From: Nilaparvata lugens
Taxonomy: Eukaryota; Arthropoda; Insecta; Hemiptera; Delphacidae
DNA: 64,000 bases
Direction of reading: 5' to 3'
Assembly (NCBI RefSeq): GCF_014356525.2
Contig: NC_052510.1
Coordinates: 19,325,999 to 19,389,998 of the forward strand
The position numbers were made by a program, and so were the translations under genes. This document shows, one piece after another, positions 24,716-35,800 of this stretch; within the stretch, counting starts at the first letter, position 1, and each line of letters starts with the position of its first letter. A model generated the notes under the pieces. It ran no database searches. It was not told the origin of the DNA and saw only the letters and a list, made by a program, of their open reading frames with translations.

Positions 24716-25980
24716 TTATTATTATTATTGTTCAATTATTTCATCACTTACAAAGTGAGCATTTTTTATTGCAACCCAAGTCGGCCATTGGCAAGACTTT
24801 GGTAAATCTCTATTCTGTCAAATTTAAAAAGAATCTAATCATTGATACCGTGCTGAGTACAACCGCCTTTTGAATTCGATGTTTTGCACTCCCTGAGACA
24901 CCAAGGCGACTGAGGTTCGCTGAAACCTTTTGCCTGATCACTCCAACAGTAGAGATAATTATAGGGACAGTTGTAACTTTTTCCTGCTTCCAGACATCCC
25001 TGATCTCAGCAGCCAGAGGGAGATACTTGGATATTTTCTCATTGTAATATTGTTCCAACTTGTGGCAACGTGGTATGCCAACATCAATCAAAATAGTCTG
25101 CCTGGCTGTCTTGTCCATGATGATAATGTCTGGCCGGTTGTGCATAACTGTCCTGTCAGTCAGCACAGAGCGATCCCAATACATCTTGTGTGTATCATTC
25201 TCAAGTACAGAAAGTGGCTTGTATAGATAGTATGGCAGTTTTTGATCCACTCGACCAAACTTCAGGGCAAGATCCTGGTGTAGGATCCCAGCAACAGAGT
25301 TGTGGCGCCTCAAGTAGTCTGTAGCTGCCATCAACTGACAAGCTGACATGATGTGTTGCAATGTTACGGGAGCCATACCATATCTTCTACACAAGTCACC
25401 ATTTATAGGCAGCTTCAATATATGCTTCTTGTAGTTCTTAGTAGCTATTACTTGGTCTTGAATAGCTATCATAAAGCCTTCTGTTTCTATAAACAGATCT
25501 CCGAGTCTGAGCCACGCATTTGAGGCATCTTCATCCACCCCAGGCTGTCCCAAAATGTAAGCATGCCTCCCATGCAGCTGTTTTGCCCGCCATTGCTGAA
25601 GGATCTCATTTTCATGCTGCCTATCTGTTTTTGGATCTTCATTGAGCTGTACTGAGAGATTGAGTGGGGTATATCCCAGATCAGCTCTCCTCACCGAATT
25701 GTACAAATCTCCATCCCTAGCCAAGAAGTATTGTTTCATGCTTCTGATCTGCTTCATACACGCCCATCCAATGTCAATGAGCTCACGACCTCCCTTACTC
25801 CTTGGTAGTATGAGTCTCTCCATGTAGGCTTTTGGGTGGTGTGCTCTAAATTTAGTGAGCAGAACTCTTATAGATCCCACGAGGTCCTCTAGATCAGTCT
25901 CAGTCCATTTGATAACATCAAATTAATGTGTATGTTAGCACCGGCACTGAATATGTGTTGATGGCTTTAAACATGTTGTT
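24716..25980 (-). mobile_element. 5'-truncated non-LTR retrotransposon with restriction-like endonuclease
   Basis: The element reads right to left. It begins abruptly beside the microsatellite at 25,981, keeps the region following the reverse transcriptase, the zinc finger and the endonuclease, stops at 24,810-24,812, and ends after a short 3' UTR (about 90 bp) in an (AAT)n run at about 24,716-24,732. The simple-repeat tail is typical of several RLE-type LINE clades. The reverse-transcriptase catalytic domain (FADD box) is absent, so this copy is dead. I place it in the R2/R4/NeSL-like group with RLE endonuclease but cannot name the clade. Confidence 0.85.
24810..25980 (-). pseudogene. C-terminal part of RLE-type LINE polyprotein (thumb, zinc finger, endonuclease)
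   Basis: The protein would nick target DNA and prime reverse transcription. The main frame runs from about 25,922 to the TAG at 24,810-24,812. The long open part starts formally at a GTG (25,880), but the homology continues upstream (IKWTETDLEDL), so this is not a real start. Numbering from that GTG: HHPKAYMERLILPRSKGGREL (14-34 area) is the conserved post-RT motif; the CCHC finger is C164, Y167 (cysteine expected), H176, C181; the endonuclease has RPD 249-251, ID 265-266, P270, EK 281-282 and KY 285-286, the PD-D-K-like core of restriction-like endonucleases. Upstream, INTYSVPVLTYT (about 25,925-25,962) lies in another frame: one extra base near 25,920 brings a premature stop. The frameshift and the missing zinc ligand show decay, although the endonuclease core looks intact. 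Confidence 0.88.
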
Positions 25981-26333
25981 TTCATTATTATCATTATTAT
26001 CATATTATCATTATTATCATTATATCATTATTATCATTATTATCATTATTATCATTATATCATTATTATCATTATATCATTATTATCATTATATCATTAT
26101 TATCATTATTATCATTATATCATTATTATCATTATCATCATTATTATCATTATATCATTATTATCATTATTATCATTATTATCATTATATCATTATTATC
26201 ATTATTATCATTATATCATTATTATCATTATCATCATTATTATCATTATCATCATTATTATCATTATATCATTATTATCATTATTATCATATTATCATTA
26301 TTATCATTATCATCATTATTATCATTATTATCA

Positions 26334-26337
<4 letters not shown>
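25981..26337. repeat. Compound microsatellite, (ATTATC)n / (ATATCATT)n
   Basis: About 360 bp consist of TTATCA hexamers interrupted regularly by an ATATCATT variant and occasionally by TCATCA. The interruptions recur in blocks, suggesting duplication of larger units as well as slippage. It starts exactly at the 5' edge of the LINE fragment. The open frames here are artefacts. Confidence 0.95.
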
Positions 26338-26373
<36 letters not shown>

Positions 26374-26447
26374 GATTGATTGATTGATTGATGATTGATT
26401 GATTGATGATTGATTGATTGATTGATTGATGATTGATTGATTGATTA
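26337..26447. repeat. Microsatellite (GATT)n with GATGATT interruptions
   Basis: A tetranucleotide array directly continues the TTATCA array, with the sequence changing to GATT units. At several points a shorter GAT unit breaks the phase. Confidence 0.95.
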
Positions 26448-26823
26448 TCATTATTATTGCTGTAATAGACCACATTCCATGAAAATGTGATACTAGAAGC
26501 ATTATTTATCATTATGCTTAGTGCATTATCATCATAAGTTATTACGATATAGTATTATTATTATAGTAGACTCCACTATATTCAATATCGTATGATAGTA
26601 GATTAGAATATTTTATTTAGAGTTATGCTGTATGTACTGCCATTTATATGATAAAAGTGAGTCCCACCCGTAAATTTCATGACAATATTTCACATAACGA
26701 AAATTTATCAAGAAATTTGACCTTAATAAGTTGTATATTTCTCGTGACAATATCTCTTATAATGCGTTATCAGAAAAAAGGATTTTTCTGAAAAAATATT
26801 ATAAATCATCTTTGAATTCACTA
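26448..26823. other. No feature recognised
   Basis: AT-rich spacer between the microsatellite and a SINE. Confidence 0.5.
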
Positions 26824-27073
26824 GAAGTGCATGGTTGTAGTCGAGTGGATCAGATGCTAGCTTTATGATTCAGAGGCCCGGGTTCAAATCCCGGCCCGGG
26901 CAAGATATTTAACTCGGGCCACTCCTGTGTTTCGGATGGACACGTGAAGTCGTCAGTCCCGGCTGCCTAAAAGCAGTCGTTAGGTCTTGACAGAGGCCCA
27001 GAAATTTATCAGTTGCGACCTAAAAACTATGACACCAGACCTAAGCCAGCCAGGTCACTCGATATTATTATTA
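26824..27073 (+). mobile_element. tRNA-derived SINE, family S1, near full length
   Basis: The head is tRNA-like, with an A box TAGTCGAGTGG (26,838-26,848) and a B box GGTTCAAATCC (26,881-26,891), the internal RNA polymerase III promoter. A body unrelated to tRNA follows (CGGATGGACACG, then a CAGAGGCCCAGAAATT region), and the element ends in a short (ATT)n tail at about 27,062-27,073. It is collinear with the copy at 51,673-51,932, which is closer to a consensus at several head positions; here the first bases are diverged (CATGGTTG versus GGCCG). SINEs of this kind depend on a partner LINE, which I could not identify. The LINE at 24,716 has a tail of the opposite triplet sense, so it is not an obvious match. 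Confidence 0.9.
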
Positions 27074-29869
27074 GATTGGAATTCACTGATCCATATCGTA
27101 ATTCAATCTTACACGATTGTACAGACTGATTTGTATCAATTCCATAATAGAATTGATGATTGACCAGTTCATCCTCTACTCCGTACGCCACTACCCATAA
27201 CTATATATGAACATGAAATGCATGGGAAACCCCATATCTGTGCTCGCCCTGATTGCTCATATACTGACATCCAAAATGCAACTGCCGGAGTCTAATGAGT
27301 TCCCCGGATGAGTTATGTTTCTCGTTGGGAATAAAATATTCAAAACCGTTCTGCATAAGATTGCGCGCCTGGACCAGAAACCAAGTTACGTGTACCTTGT
27401 AATTTATACCGGCGTTAATTGGATAAAGACCTGAGGCTGTGAGAGCTTGAAGCTCATAGACCGTGAGTTATAGGCCAACCCTTCCTTAACATTCATCTTG
27501 TGTATTCCTCGCTAACAGGCGTTCGATCCACAACCTGAATACAGCCGGAGTGAGCGAGCTCTCAAGCTGTTCCACCAGTCAAGAGCTTCCGACGATCATT
27601 AGCAACTTGCTCACAAATTTCGAGGCAAAACTTGTATTTAAAATAACTTCCGTCTGCGAGAGAACTTGAAACTGATAAGTAACAATATTCAGTTACCTGT
27701 AAGTATTGAACAGTGGAGCATCATTCTGTCTTTCTAAACAGACTGTATTATATTCAAGAATGAGGAAGATAAGTTCTCCTCCATCTAACATTTGTATTTT
27801 CCCCTCTGGATCGGAATACACTTTTTTCAGTCAAAGAGACTAGTAGCCAGAGGTAGTTCATATAATACAACATTTAGTATGTGTCATCTCTCGGAGTAAG
27901 TCAAAAAGTCATTAAGGTTAAGCAAGACTTTTGAAGCAAAGGATCATGTTGGAGAGAAACTTTGATTTTTCAAATACAGATGATGGATGAAATGATGTAT
28001 ATGCATTTGTGTAACAAAGTAATTTCCCCTTAGAATAATTGTCGGCCTATGGTCCGCCTTCGAGTCAAAGATATTCTCCTTCAGGGGGAAAAACTCAACT
28101 ATTTTCAAATAACCATCACCGGTACCCTTCCCGATTGTTCCCACATTGAATTCTCAGACTCAATCATTAATATAAGCAACTAACCCCCTAGAAACTAAGA
28201 TTTCAAGCATGATGATTCGATTTTACGTTGGTTCTGAATGGAACAGAGATATCTCCGAAATTCGTCTCACGTACGACTCAGGATTAGACAGTATCCAACA
28301 CCTTCCTTATCTACGATTCAAATTACTGTCAAGAATCTTCCTCTTGCAGTTTTGCGAAGAGTTGAACCGACAGACAAAAAAGTGCAAATCGGAAGTTGAA
28401 TAAGAAGTCGCTGTTAGGGGTGTGTTTCAGAATGGGGCGAAATTTGCTCGAGGGGTGAAATGCAAAGAGCCCTCGCAACTATTACTGGAGCTGGTGGGTC
28501 GATTCTGTGCTCCGAGGGGGTGCAGAGACGCCGTAACGTTCTTAGAGGAAGTGTAGATGGTAGGCAGCACTTACAGGGTGGGCCTGTAAGAATGGGAAAG
28601 CAAGGCTGTAGTAAGTCAGCGCAGAAAAGTATCCGATCTCATTCCCGCGTACCGGCTTACATCTCGTAACTTGTAATATGATAGGGCATGGCTCCAGTCA
28701 CGTATTGACTACACGAGGTGGACGTAATAGAATGCTTGTAGCTACCAATGTAAACGTTGACTCTCTTGTTCAACATTGCTTGTAACTCTCTATCTAGAAA
28801 ACGTACTGGTAGCTGAAAAATAAATTTGAACGTAGAAAAGTTGATTTTGAAATAATTATACATTTAAATATTATAAATTGTGATCTTTTCACTTTCCGCT
28901 GCTTTCAGCAGACTTCATGAGAAGTTGCAGCTTGTAGTAGATACGTGCAGGTTGTAGGAATACGTATTTTAATTGAACGTGAACACTTCATCATAATCTA
29001 GGGAAGTTTTTATAATAAATGGAACTTGACAGCTTGTAAAATTTCAACAGACGTGTTAAATTTTGAACTGGAATAATTTGAGCTTTTATTAAAAGTAGAA
29101 AAGCTGACTTTCATGACTGTGTATCAAATTAACAATACTATTAATGGAATTTGGCTGATATTAGTCACTCTGAACCTTCCTCCACATTTGTCTCTATGAA
29201 TCTTAGCTTTATTCTTACACTCCATGAAATATTGCTCCAATGCAATATTGGCCATGTTCAACACTGGCAAGCTCACTTGTATTGAAATATTGTTATAGAT
29301 GAGAAATGTATACAATACGAATTGATTAATTAACATCAATCTTCATAAAATACGAAAATCAGAGAAGAACTCAGTGTGACTGAACTATGAGATGAATCTT
29401 CAGAGTAATTATAAACGTAGAATATTCTTTTACCTTATTACCTGTACAGAGAATTTTTCTATTTATTATGGTGGGAACATTGTACACATCTGTCATTACT
29501 TCTCACAGCGAACACTTTAGTCATTAATCACCTAGATTTGCTGGAAACTCATACCCAGTCACAGTTGCCTAGACTTCAAGCACCGTTATCACATAGAGAC
29601 AATCGCAGCTCAGATTGCTCTAACTGGGTATTAATGCATATTCAAATGACATTAATTACTCACTGACATAAATCCGTTGAGGAAACGTGCATTTTCTCGC
29701 TAAATGGAGAGAGCTACGTGGAATAATTACCACCAACTTGAAATATCTTTTTCAGAGTTTCCGTCCACACAAACTCCTAATTGAGCTTTAAAGACTTTAA
29801 CAATTTAAATCATTTTATCCACTCTCAGCCTCACGCCAACTCACGGGAATGCTCGTTCCTCTTCCTAGC
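27074..29869. other. No gene recognised; GC-richer patches
   Basis: 27,200-27,620 and 28,420-28,670 are less AT-rich than the average. The latter has a 70-codon frame from an ATG at 28,460 with a possible GTAAGT donor near 28,611, but no domain. Neither patch gives a convincing exon. The rest is ordinary AT-rich DNA. Confidence 0.45.
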
Positions 29870-30500
29870 TCACTATTCTATCCTTCACTTTTTTTCTCCT
29901 TCTCCCCTACCTAACTTCCTCTTCACATTCTAATCCGTTCCACCCTCACTTCTACCATTCCATTTTCTTTTGAATTTCTGCTCTCCTTCAATTCTTTTTC
30001 TCCTGCTTATCCATCTTCTTCGCCACTTGTTTCTTCAAAGTGAAAATTTCTTTATTCTCCTACATTTGTTCTTCTATAACTTATTTCCTTTCCATTCAGT
30101 TCTTCTTTTTTCATTCGTTATTATCTACATATAAATGTTTTCTCTCATTCTTACTGATCAAACTTCTCTTTCCGTCATTCACATTCTTCTCGTTGTTCTC
30201 TACCTCCCTTTCCTGACTTTGCAATTGTTTTCTTTCTCATCCATCTCCACATTTGTTCTCTTTCATGGTTTCTTCTCTCATTTTATTGTTTCCCTTCAAC
30301 CCTTCATTTTCCGTAATTTTTTTCACTTTCAATCACCTTATCTCTATTAATCCTTTCTACTTCCTCCTGTATCTTCAAACTATCTCCGATTCAAGATACT
30401 CTTTTTCTCACATCCACCTATTCACTCTCAGACTTCCTATACCTTCCTATCAATAGTTGTCTTACCAATTGTATACACCTGAAATCCTCTTCATTTCTCA
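29870..30500. repeat. Pyrimidine-rich tract (CT on plus strand)
   Basis: Long stretches of C and T (TTTTCTCCTTCTCCCCTACC and similar) without an exact period. A weaker continuation lies at 30,780-31,100. The reading frames in it are artefacts. Confidence 0.7.
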
Positions 30501-32766
30501 ATCTTTGTTTTTTTTCTCCGATCAATATTGTTCTCTTTTTAGTTTTCTTCCATCATCCTTTATCGCCTTCTACTTATATCTTAGCGATCAATAGTTTTCC
30601 TACAATAGTATTCTACTAGATGGAAATCTTTCCTAGCACGTAATTAGGAAACAATTATCAAAAAATGAACTGGTCTTGAATGAAAAATGAAATGAACATG
30701 TGAATAACGTTCATCTTCCATGTTTTCCTTGCCAAATTACCAAAAATACAAGTTTATCTCTCTATTGGGAAATAAATCTCGTCCGCTTCACTTCCTTTCT
30801 CTCTTGCTACTTCTAGTCAACATTTTCCTTCTCATATTTAACTCTCTAGCGCTACAATTTCCTCACATACAGTCTCTCTTTTTCTCTCTCGCTCTCAATC
30901 ACCATCTCCTCAGTATCCTTGTCTCTCGCTTCCCACAACTTCCCCACCCTTTTCGGCCATCATGTCTTCAACGAACTGAATATTGAATTCCGTTTCGTCG
31001 TGATTCAATAAAAGCTCCGTGGTCTGTGTCATTAGAGCTTTCTGATATTGGTTGTCTACTCGGCGCTATCTTTCCCTTCCACACTATCACTCTCTTTCTC
31101 TCACTCGACACTCAACTAGAACAAAACTTGCACATATTGCCCTGAATTCGCTTCACAGAATTCGTTGAAAATTCCAGTCACGGAAAACAGCAGTCGTTAA
31201 TTATACGAGAGCAATACATCACGAACAAGTTCAAAAAATTCTCGAACCTTCTTCAACTCCATGTTCGTTTAATTGATTTTGGATTATTATTCTGAGAATA
31301 GTTGGGATATCTTGTTGATGTGTTTGCAGAGCTGTTGGGAATTATATCATAACATCCACACTTTCGAAATGGCTTCCTAATTTATACCGTTTATTCATTC
31401 ATTCTACTGATCGAGTTTATTCGATTTCTTGAAGATTTTACAACATCACATTCATTCCATCAATTTCCAATATTTTGCTTGCAATTATCATGAAAATAAT
31501 TATGTGGACCAAAGAAGTTTGTTAATAAACACTCGGCTACTAGAATTTGAAATTTCCATTCTCACATCACCTCTTGATCTATTTATTGAAGTTTTAGCAA
31601 CATCATATTTATTTGATTGGATTTTGTTAGCTTCCACAATCATTCATTTTGGAGGATTGTCGAGAATGTCTGTTAATTTCAACACTCTGATCCTAGAAAT
31701 ATTTGAGTTCGAGGTGTAGTATACCATTTCCAATTGAGTAATTACGCTACTTTCTGTAGATTTTCATATCCATTTCCTGACCGTTATAAAAGTGATATAT
31801 AGAAAAATATGTACACAAGCTCATAAATAATATTTTCTACGTTTGATTCTGAGGGGAAAATAATCTAAATTCGTCTCTATTCTCAAAGGAATCTCTCTGG
31901 AATGAAAAATGAACGATATTATGTTTCATCCTCGATGAGAATTGACTAATCTCACACACATTCCATGAGATTAGGATCTATGTTATCCATTCCAACTTGA
32001 TTGTTCACAATATTGTATTCAAGAGAATTCAAATCAATAGAATTCATCCTCATCGAGGTGTTTACAGTCTACAGATTATAGTGGCTTTAATACTCTGTTC
32101 TGTCACTCGTAGCCCATTTTCCGAGCGGATAATCTGGCATTGGTCCATACTCTCTATTAAATATTATGAAACGTCAAAGATTCTTACCATTGCTATTGAC
32201 TTATGGAAATACAATTATATTAAAAACTAGGAAGATAATCTATCTCGATTCATATATCACGTACAGAATAAATCAAAATCTATATAAAATTTCAGGAATA
32301 TATATTTCTCCTTCCCCCCTTTTTCCTTTTATCCTACTGTTTATGAAAACATTTTAATCACTGCTTTATGAAGGCATTGAAATTTATCGAATATATGAAA
32401 CATTATATTCAATACCGTCTAACTTACATAGCAATCGATTAACGCTCTCATGCCATTGAACAATCTCAGTTCATACTTCAGCCTTACCAAGCCTTTAAAG
32501 CCGTTGTCTTGCATGTTGGAAAGGATATTATCAATGATCAATCACCTTTCTCCCAATCAATCAAGCTTTGAGTATGAAAATATCAAATACAGCGTAGTAT
32601 GAAAGAGGTCCGGTTGTTGTCCTTTCTCCACGTTTTCGAAATATTGCTCGGAAAAGCTGGAAAAGCTCGATGAATGATGGTGGTTGTGATTTTCTGGATT
32701 GCATCATTTTAATATTGATAACGTTTGTGTATGAGTCAGCAGCACGGGCGCTAAAGATGGCTAGTC
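30501..32766. other. No gene recognised
   Basis: Ordinary AT-rich DNA with weak CT-rich patches. No TATA-type promoter or initiator could be fixed upstream of the candidate exon at 32,767. Confidence 0.45.
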
Positions 32767-32846
32767 ATGAAAAATTACCTGATGGCATTCACAGCTGGGT
32801 TCTTGGTCGGTGTCAGCATTTTTCAATCAGCAGCGCATGCGGGCAG
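32767..32846 (+). CDS. Candidate first coding exon: signal peptide
   Basis: From the ATG at 32,767 the frame encodes 26 residues with the layout of a cleavable signal peptide: a basic start (MKN), a hydrophobic core (LMAFTAGFLVGV), then QSAAHA before G, with alanine at -3 and -1 of the predicted cleavage site. An in-frame TAA lies 15 bases upstream (about 32,752), so this ATG is the natural start. The exon ends in GGGCAG|GTAGCC, a plausible splice donor that would leave phase 2. Without splicing the frame stops two bases into that donor. The mature protein is unknown because I found no matching downstream exon. The match to the signal-peptide layout is good, but a chance hydrophobic frame is possible. 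Confidence 0.35.
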
Positions 32847-35800
32847 GTAGCCGTTGAGTTATAGATGGCCGTGATCAGAAGGCCATGATCATGACAGGTC
32901 TTGCAGGACCCAGTCATTCATCTGGCCCGACTTTTATTAATGAATATGTCAAAATATCGGCTGTCACCCCAAAAGGCTTACCGACTCTTTTTGTCCGTTA
33001 TCAATTATGCACATCACAGTAGCACTTCACAAAAATGAGAAATCGATCACAGCGAGAAGGTGTCAGAATCCGTTTGCAGGCAAAATATGATATCAGATAC
33101 GGTTCGTCAAATCACTCATTCTGATATCGCTTTTAAAATGGTGTGGTGATTTGTTGTTAAGTTTGGATGAAGCGTTGACGACTTTGAGTCTTCCGGACGC
33201 TAATTGTTTCTGTTTGATAACTCTGGTCCATGATTCCATAAAAATCCGTTGAACGTATTCTTTGATGGATACCATATCCATCAGCTATTCAGACTACTTT
33301 AAAAGCAGATTATAGTTAGACAAAATATTTAAAAGATCATGAGAGCCAGCTAAAAGTAGGAAATAGGAGATATCATTAATTTGTATTTTGACATTGTGTT
33401 TCCAATCTGAGAATGAGATCCTCATTCAATTGAAGGTTGGGAATATCATGACTAGGATTGACACAATGCGTTTTCTGCATTTAATCGATATTTCTCACTA
33501 ATTGAAACTTGACGCCAAAAATTTCGAAATTGTCATCTTTAACCAACCATTTCTTTCTCCTGATATTAATTAGTTCAACGAACAACGAGTTGATATAAAA
33601 TGTTGCAGTAGCATTAATCTTGATATTAAAGTAATTCGAAGAACTGAATAAATACATATAATGAATGAGAATTGTATAAAACAAGCTGAATTAAGGAGAG
33701 AACATTAATTCGAGGGGTCGGAAAACACTCCACCGCCATTTTGAAAGAGAAAAATGTAGGCCTACCCCCTGTTTCCGGCAAACACAGATCACTTAGTGGA
33801 ATTGAACTTGTTCTCTAGGCTTTTTGGAGAGGTACTGCATTCGTCCAACTTTATATCATAAAATCATCATGAACTCAATATCTTTTCCAGAACACTCTCA
33901 AAAGATCATCGAAGTTATGATGGCTCTTTACTTTGATACGCTTTCAGTTTCGGAGAAGCCCGGAGGGAGATTGGAAAGTACAGCGGAATTTAAAGGGTTG
34001 CGAAAAGGCAATCAGGATTACTTTTGGTAAGCCTCCAATATATCCTTGCTGTTGAACCCCTCACTGTGCAGAACTGCTTACTCGACCAATGCTTTTGTGC
34101 ACTCACTCAATAGGCTCACATACGTTATCATAACCTTTTCTAATTAGGAGGTACTAGAATACTTAATTGACAATATCTACAATATTGGAATATCATAAAA
34201 TTATTGTGTTTTCGAATTGTATTGGATGATTATCATCACCCGGAATTGATTTTGTAATAATTTCTACAGAATTATTTCTCAATTAACTTAGTATTTAAAA
34301 CTTACGAGAATCAATGATGAGGAATTTCCTTATTTGAAATCACAAATCAAATTTGACAATGATATATTCTATTTTGGAATACTCCCAACTCCCTCTTTTC
34401 CCTATAACCCACTCTTGAAAACGTTGCTATTTCTCAATCATTCTTTCACAAATTCAACATTCAATGTTGAACCAACTAAATATTAAACATTTGGAAAACT
34501 TATTCCACAAGAAATAAGAGTTTTCATTCAAAAGTAGGTTAATATGAATGAAAAACAATAACGTTCGAAGTTCGGGTTACTAATAATCAACTAGCAAACA
34601 TATCTGATGCTGACCTCCATTCATGATAGCAGAATCAATCTAATATTGCTGATATTTGTAAATCAGATTGCCCAAGCGAATACATTTTATCAGAACATGA
34701 TGATAACAAATCTTCGAATCTTTACTCTTTGCCTTTCTTATCGTTTGTTCGACTTGGTTTCAATACAAACTTCAGGTTCCATCTTTATTTTATTTTTTGT
34801 AGACCCTGTAATCGTTTGATCGAGTATTATGAAAGTATTATTTTCTCTCCCTCTCTCAGTAACAGTCCTTATAATAATCTACAATGAAACACCGATCTGT
34901 CTCTGTCTCTGTCTCTGTCGATCTGAAACATCTGATCTGTTACTCTGTGTGACATTTTCTAATTCAGAATATTGAGATTGCACTAGATAAATTTGCAATT
35001 TGTTTCCAAGATCAGTAGGTCTAAGCAATCCAACACATACTTCTATTTGAGTAATGCGATTATTAATCAGCTAATGAAGCATTTGTTCCTGGAATACACC
35101 GTACCCTTCCTGCAGTATTTGTTCCTCGAATAAATGCCTCCAGCATCCCAGGTTACAAGAGGTCTCCCCCTAGAGTACTCCAGCATTATTTGTTCCGGAA
35201 ACACTTTGCCGTAGGGACTCAATCTTTTTCCTTCCTATATCTTACTCTATATTATTCTAAGCTCTATAGATCTGGCTCCTGTGTAATACGTTTTTCACAC
35301 TGCTTTTATCTTCCTAGATGACTGTACAATTATCCACTTGATTTCATAGTATTATAATCTACACATTCTATGAAAAGATATAGTCTCCATCTTAATGAGA
35401 ATTAGAATAATAATCAAGCTAGTTTCCTCTACTTGAATCAGATCTCTATTGATATCCTTGGCCTAGTTATTCTCTAAGTTGGAAAACTATCTAGCTCATC
35501 ACCCATGTTGGTTCAATTTGAAAGTCAATTTGACTCAGTTCTTTCCTAAAATAATTCAATTTCCTTTCAAATAATGCTCTATATTTATTGTTATTCTTCC
35601 AATTGACTTTTAATTGACTCAATCTCCGTTCAAATTGTTCAATTCCTCAGAACTGTCTTCTCTCTGGAACTGAATCTAATTTATGGAAACATCATCATCA
35701 TCATTATAATACAGAAAATAAGGTAAGAATATACCATTGATAGATTTCCGATTTCCCGAATTTAATCATCAGATATCGCACAACCCATATCAATAATGAA

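Noticed and set aside
24717..24735. LINE tail as the source of the SINE S1 tail
   Set aside because: In sense orientation the LINE ends in (AAT)n while S1 ends in (ATT)n, and no shared 3' sequence was seen.
25981..26447. CRISPR-like regular repeats
   Set aside because: The units are 4-8 bp with no unique spacers. It is a microsatellite in a eukaryotic genome.
25928..26512. 138-, 82- and 71-codon frames
   Set aside because: They translate the microsatellites (I/S/L/H/Y or N/Q/S/I runs).
26824..26900. Possible genuine tRNA gene
   Set aside because: The tRNA-like part is joined to a long body and (ATT)n tail shared with 51,673-51,932, so it is a SINE head.
27209..27313. 34-codon frame starting MNMKCMGNPISVLALIAH, leader-like
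   Set aside because: It stops soon after the hydrophobic part, without a donor site or cysteine pattern.
28460..28669. 70-codon frame in a GC-richer patch
   Set aside because: No domain, no leader, no acceptor. Composition alone does not support a gene.
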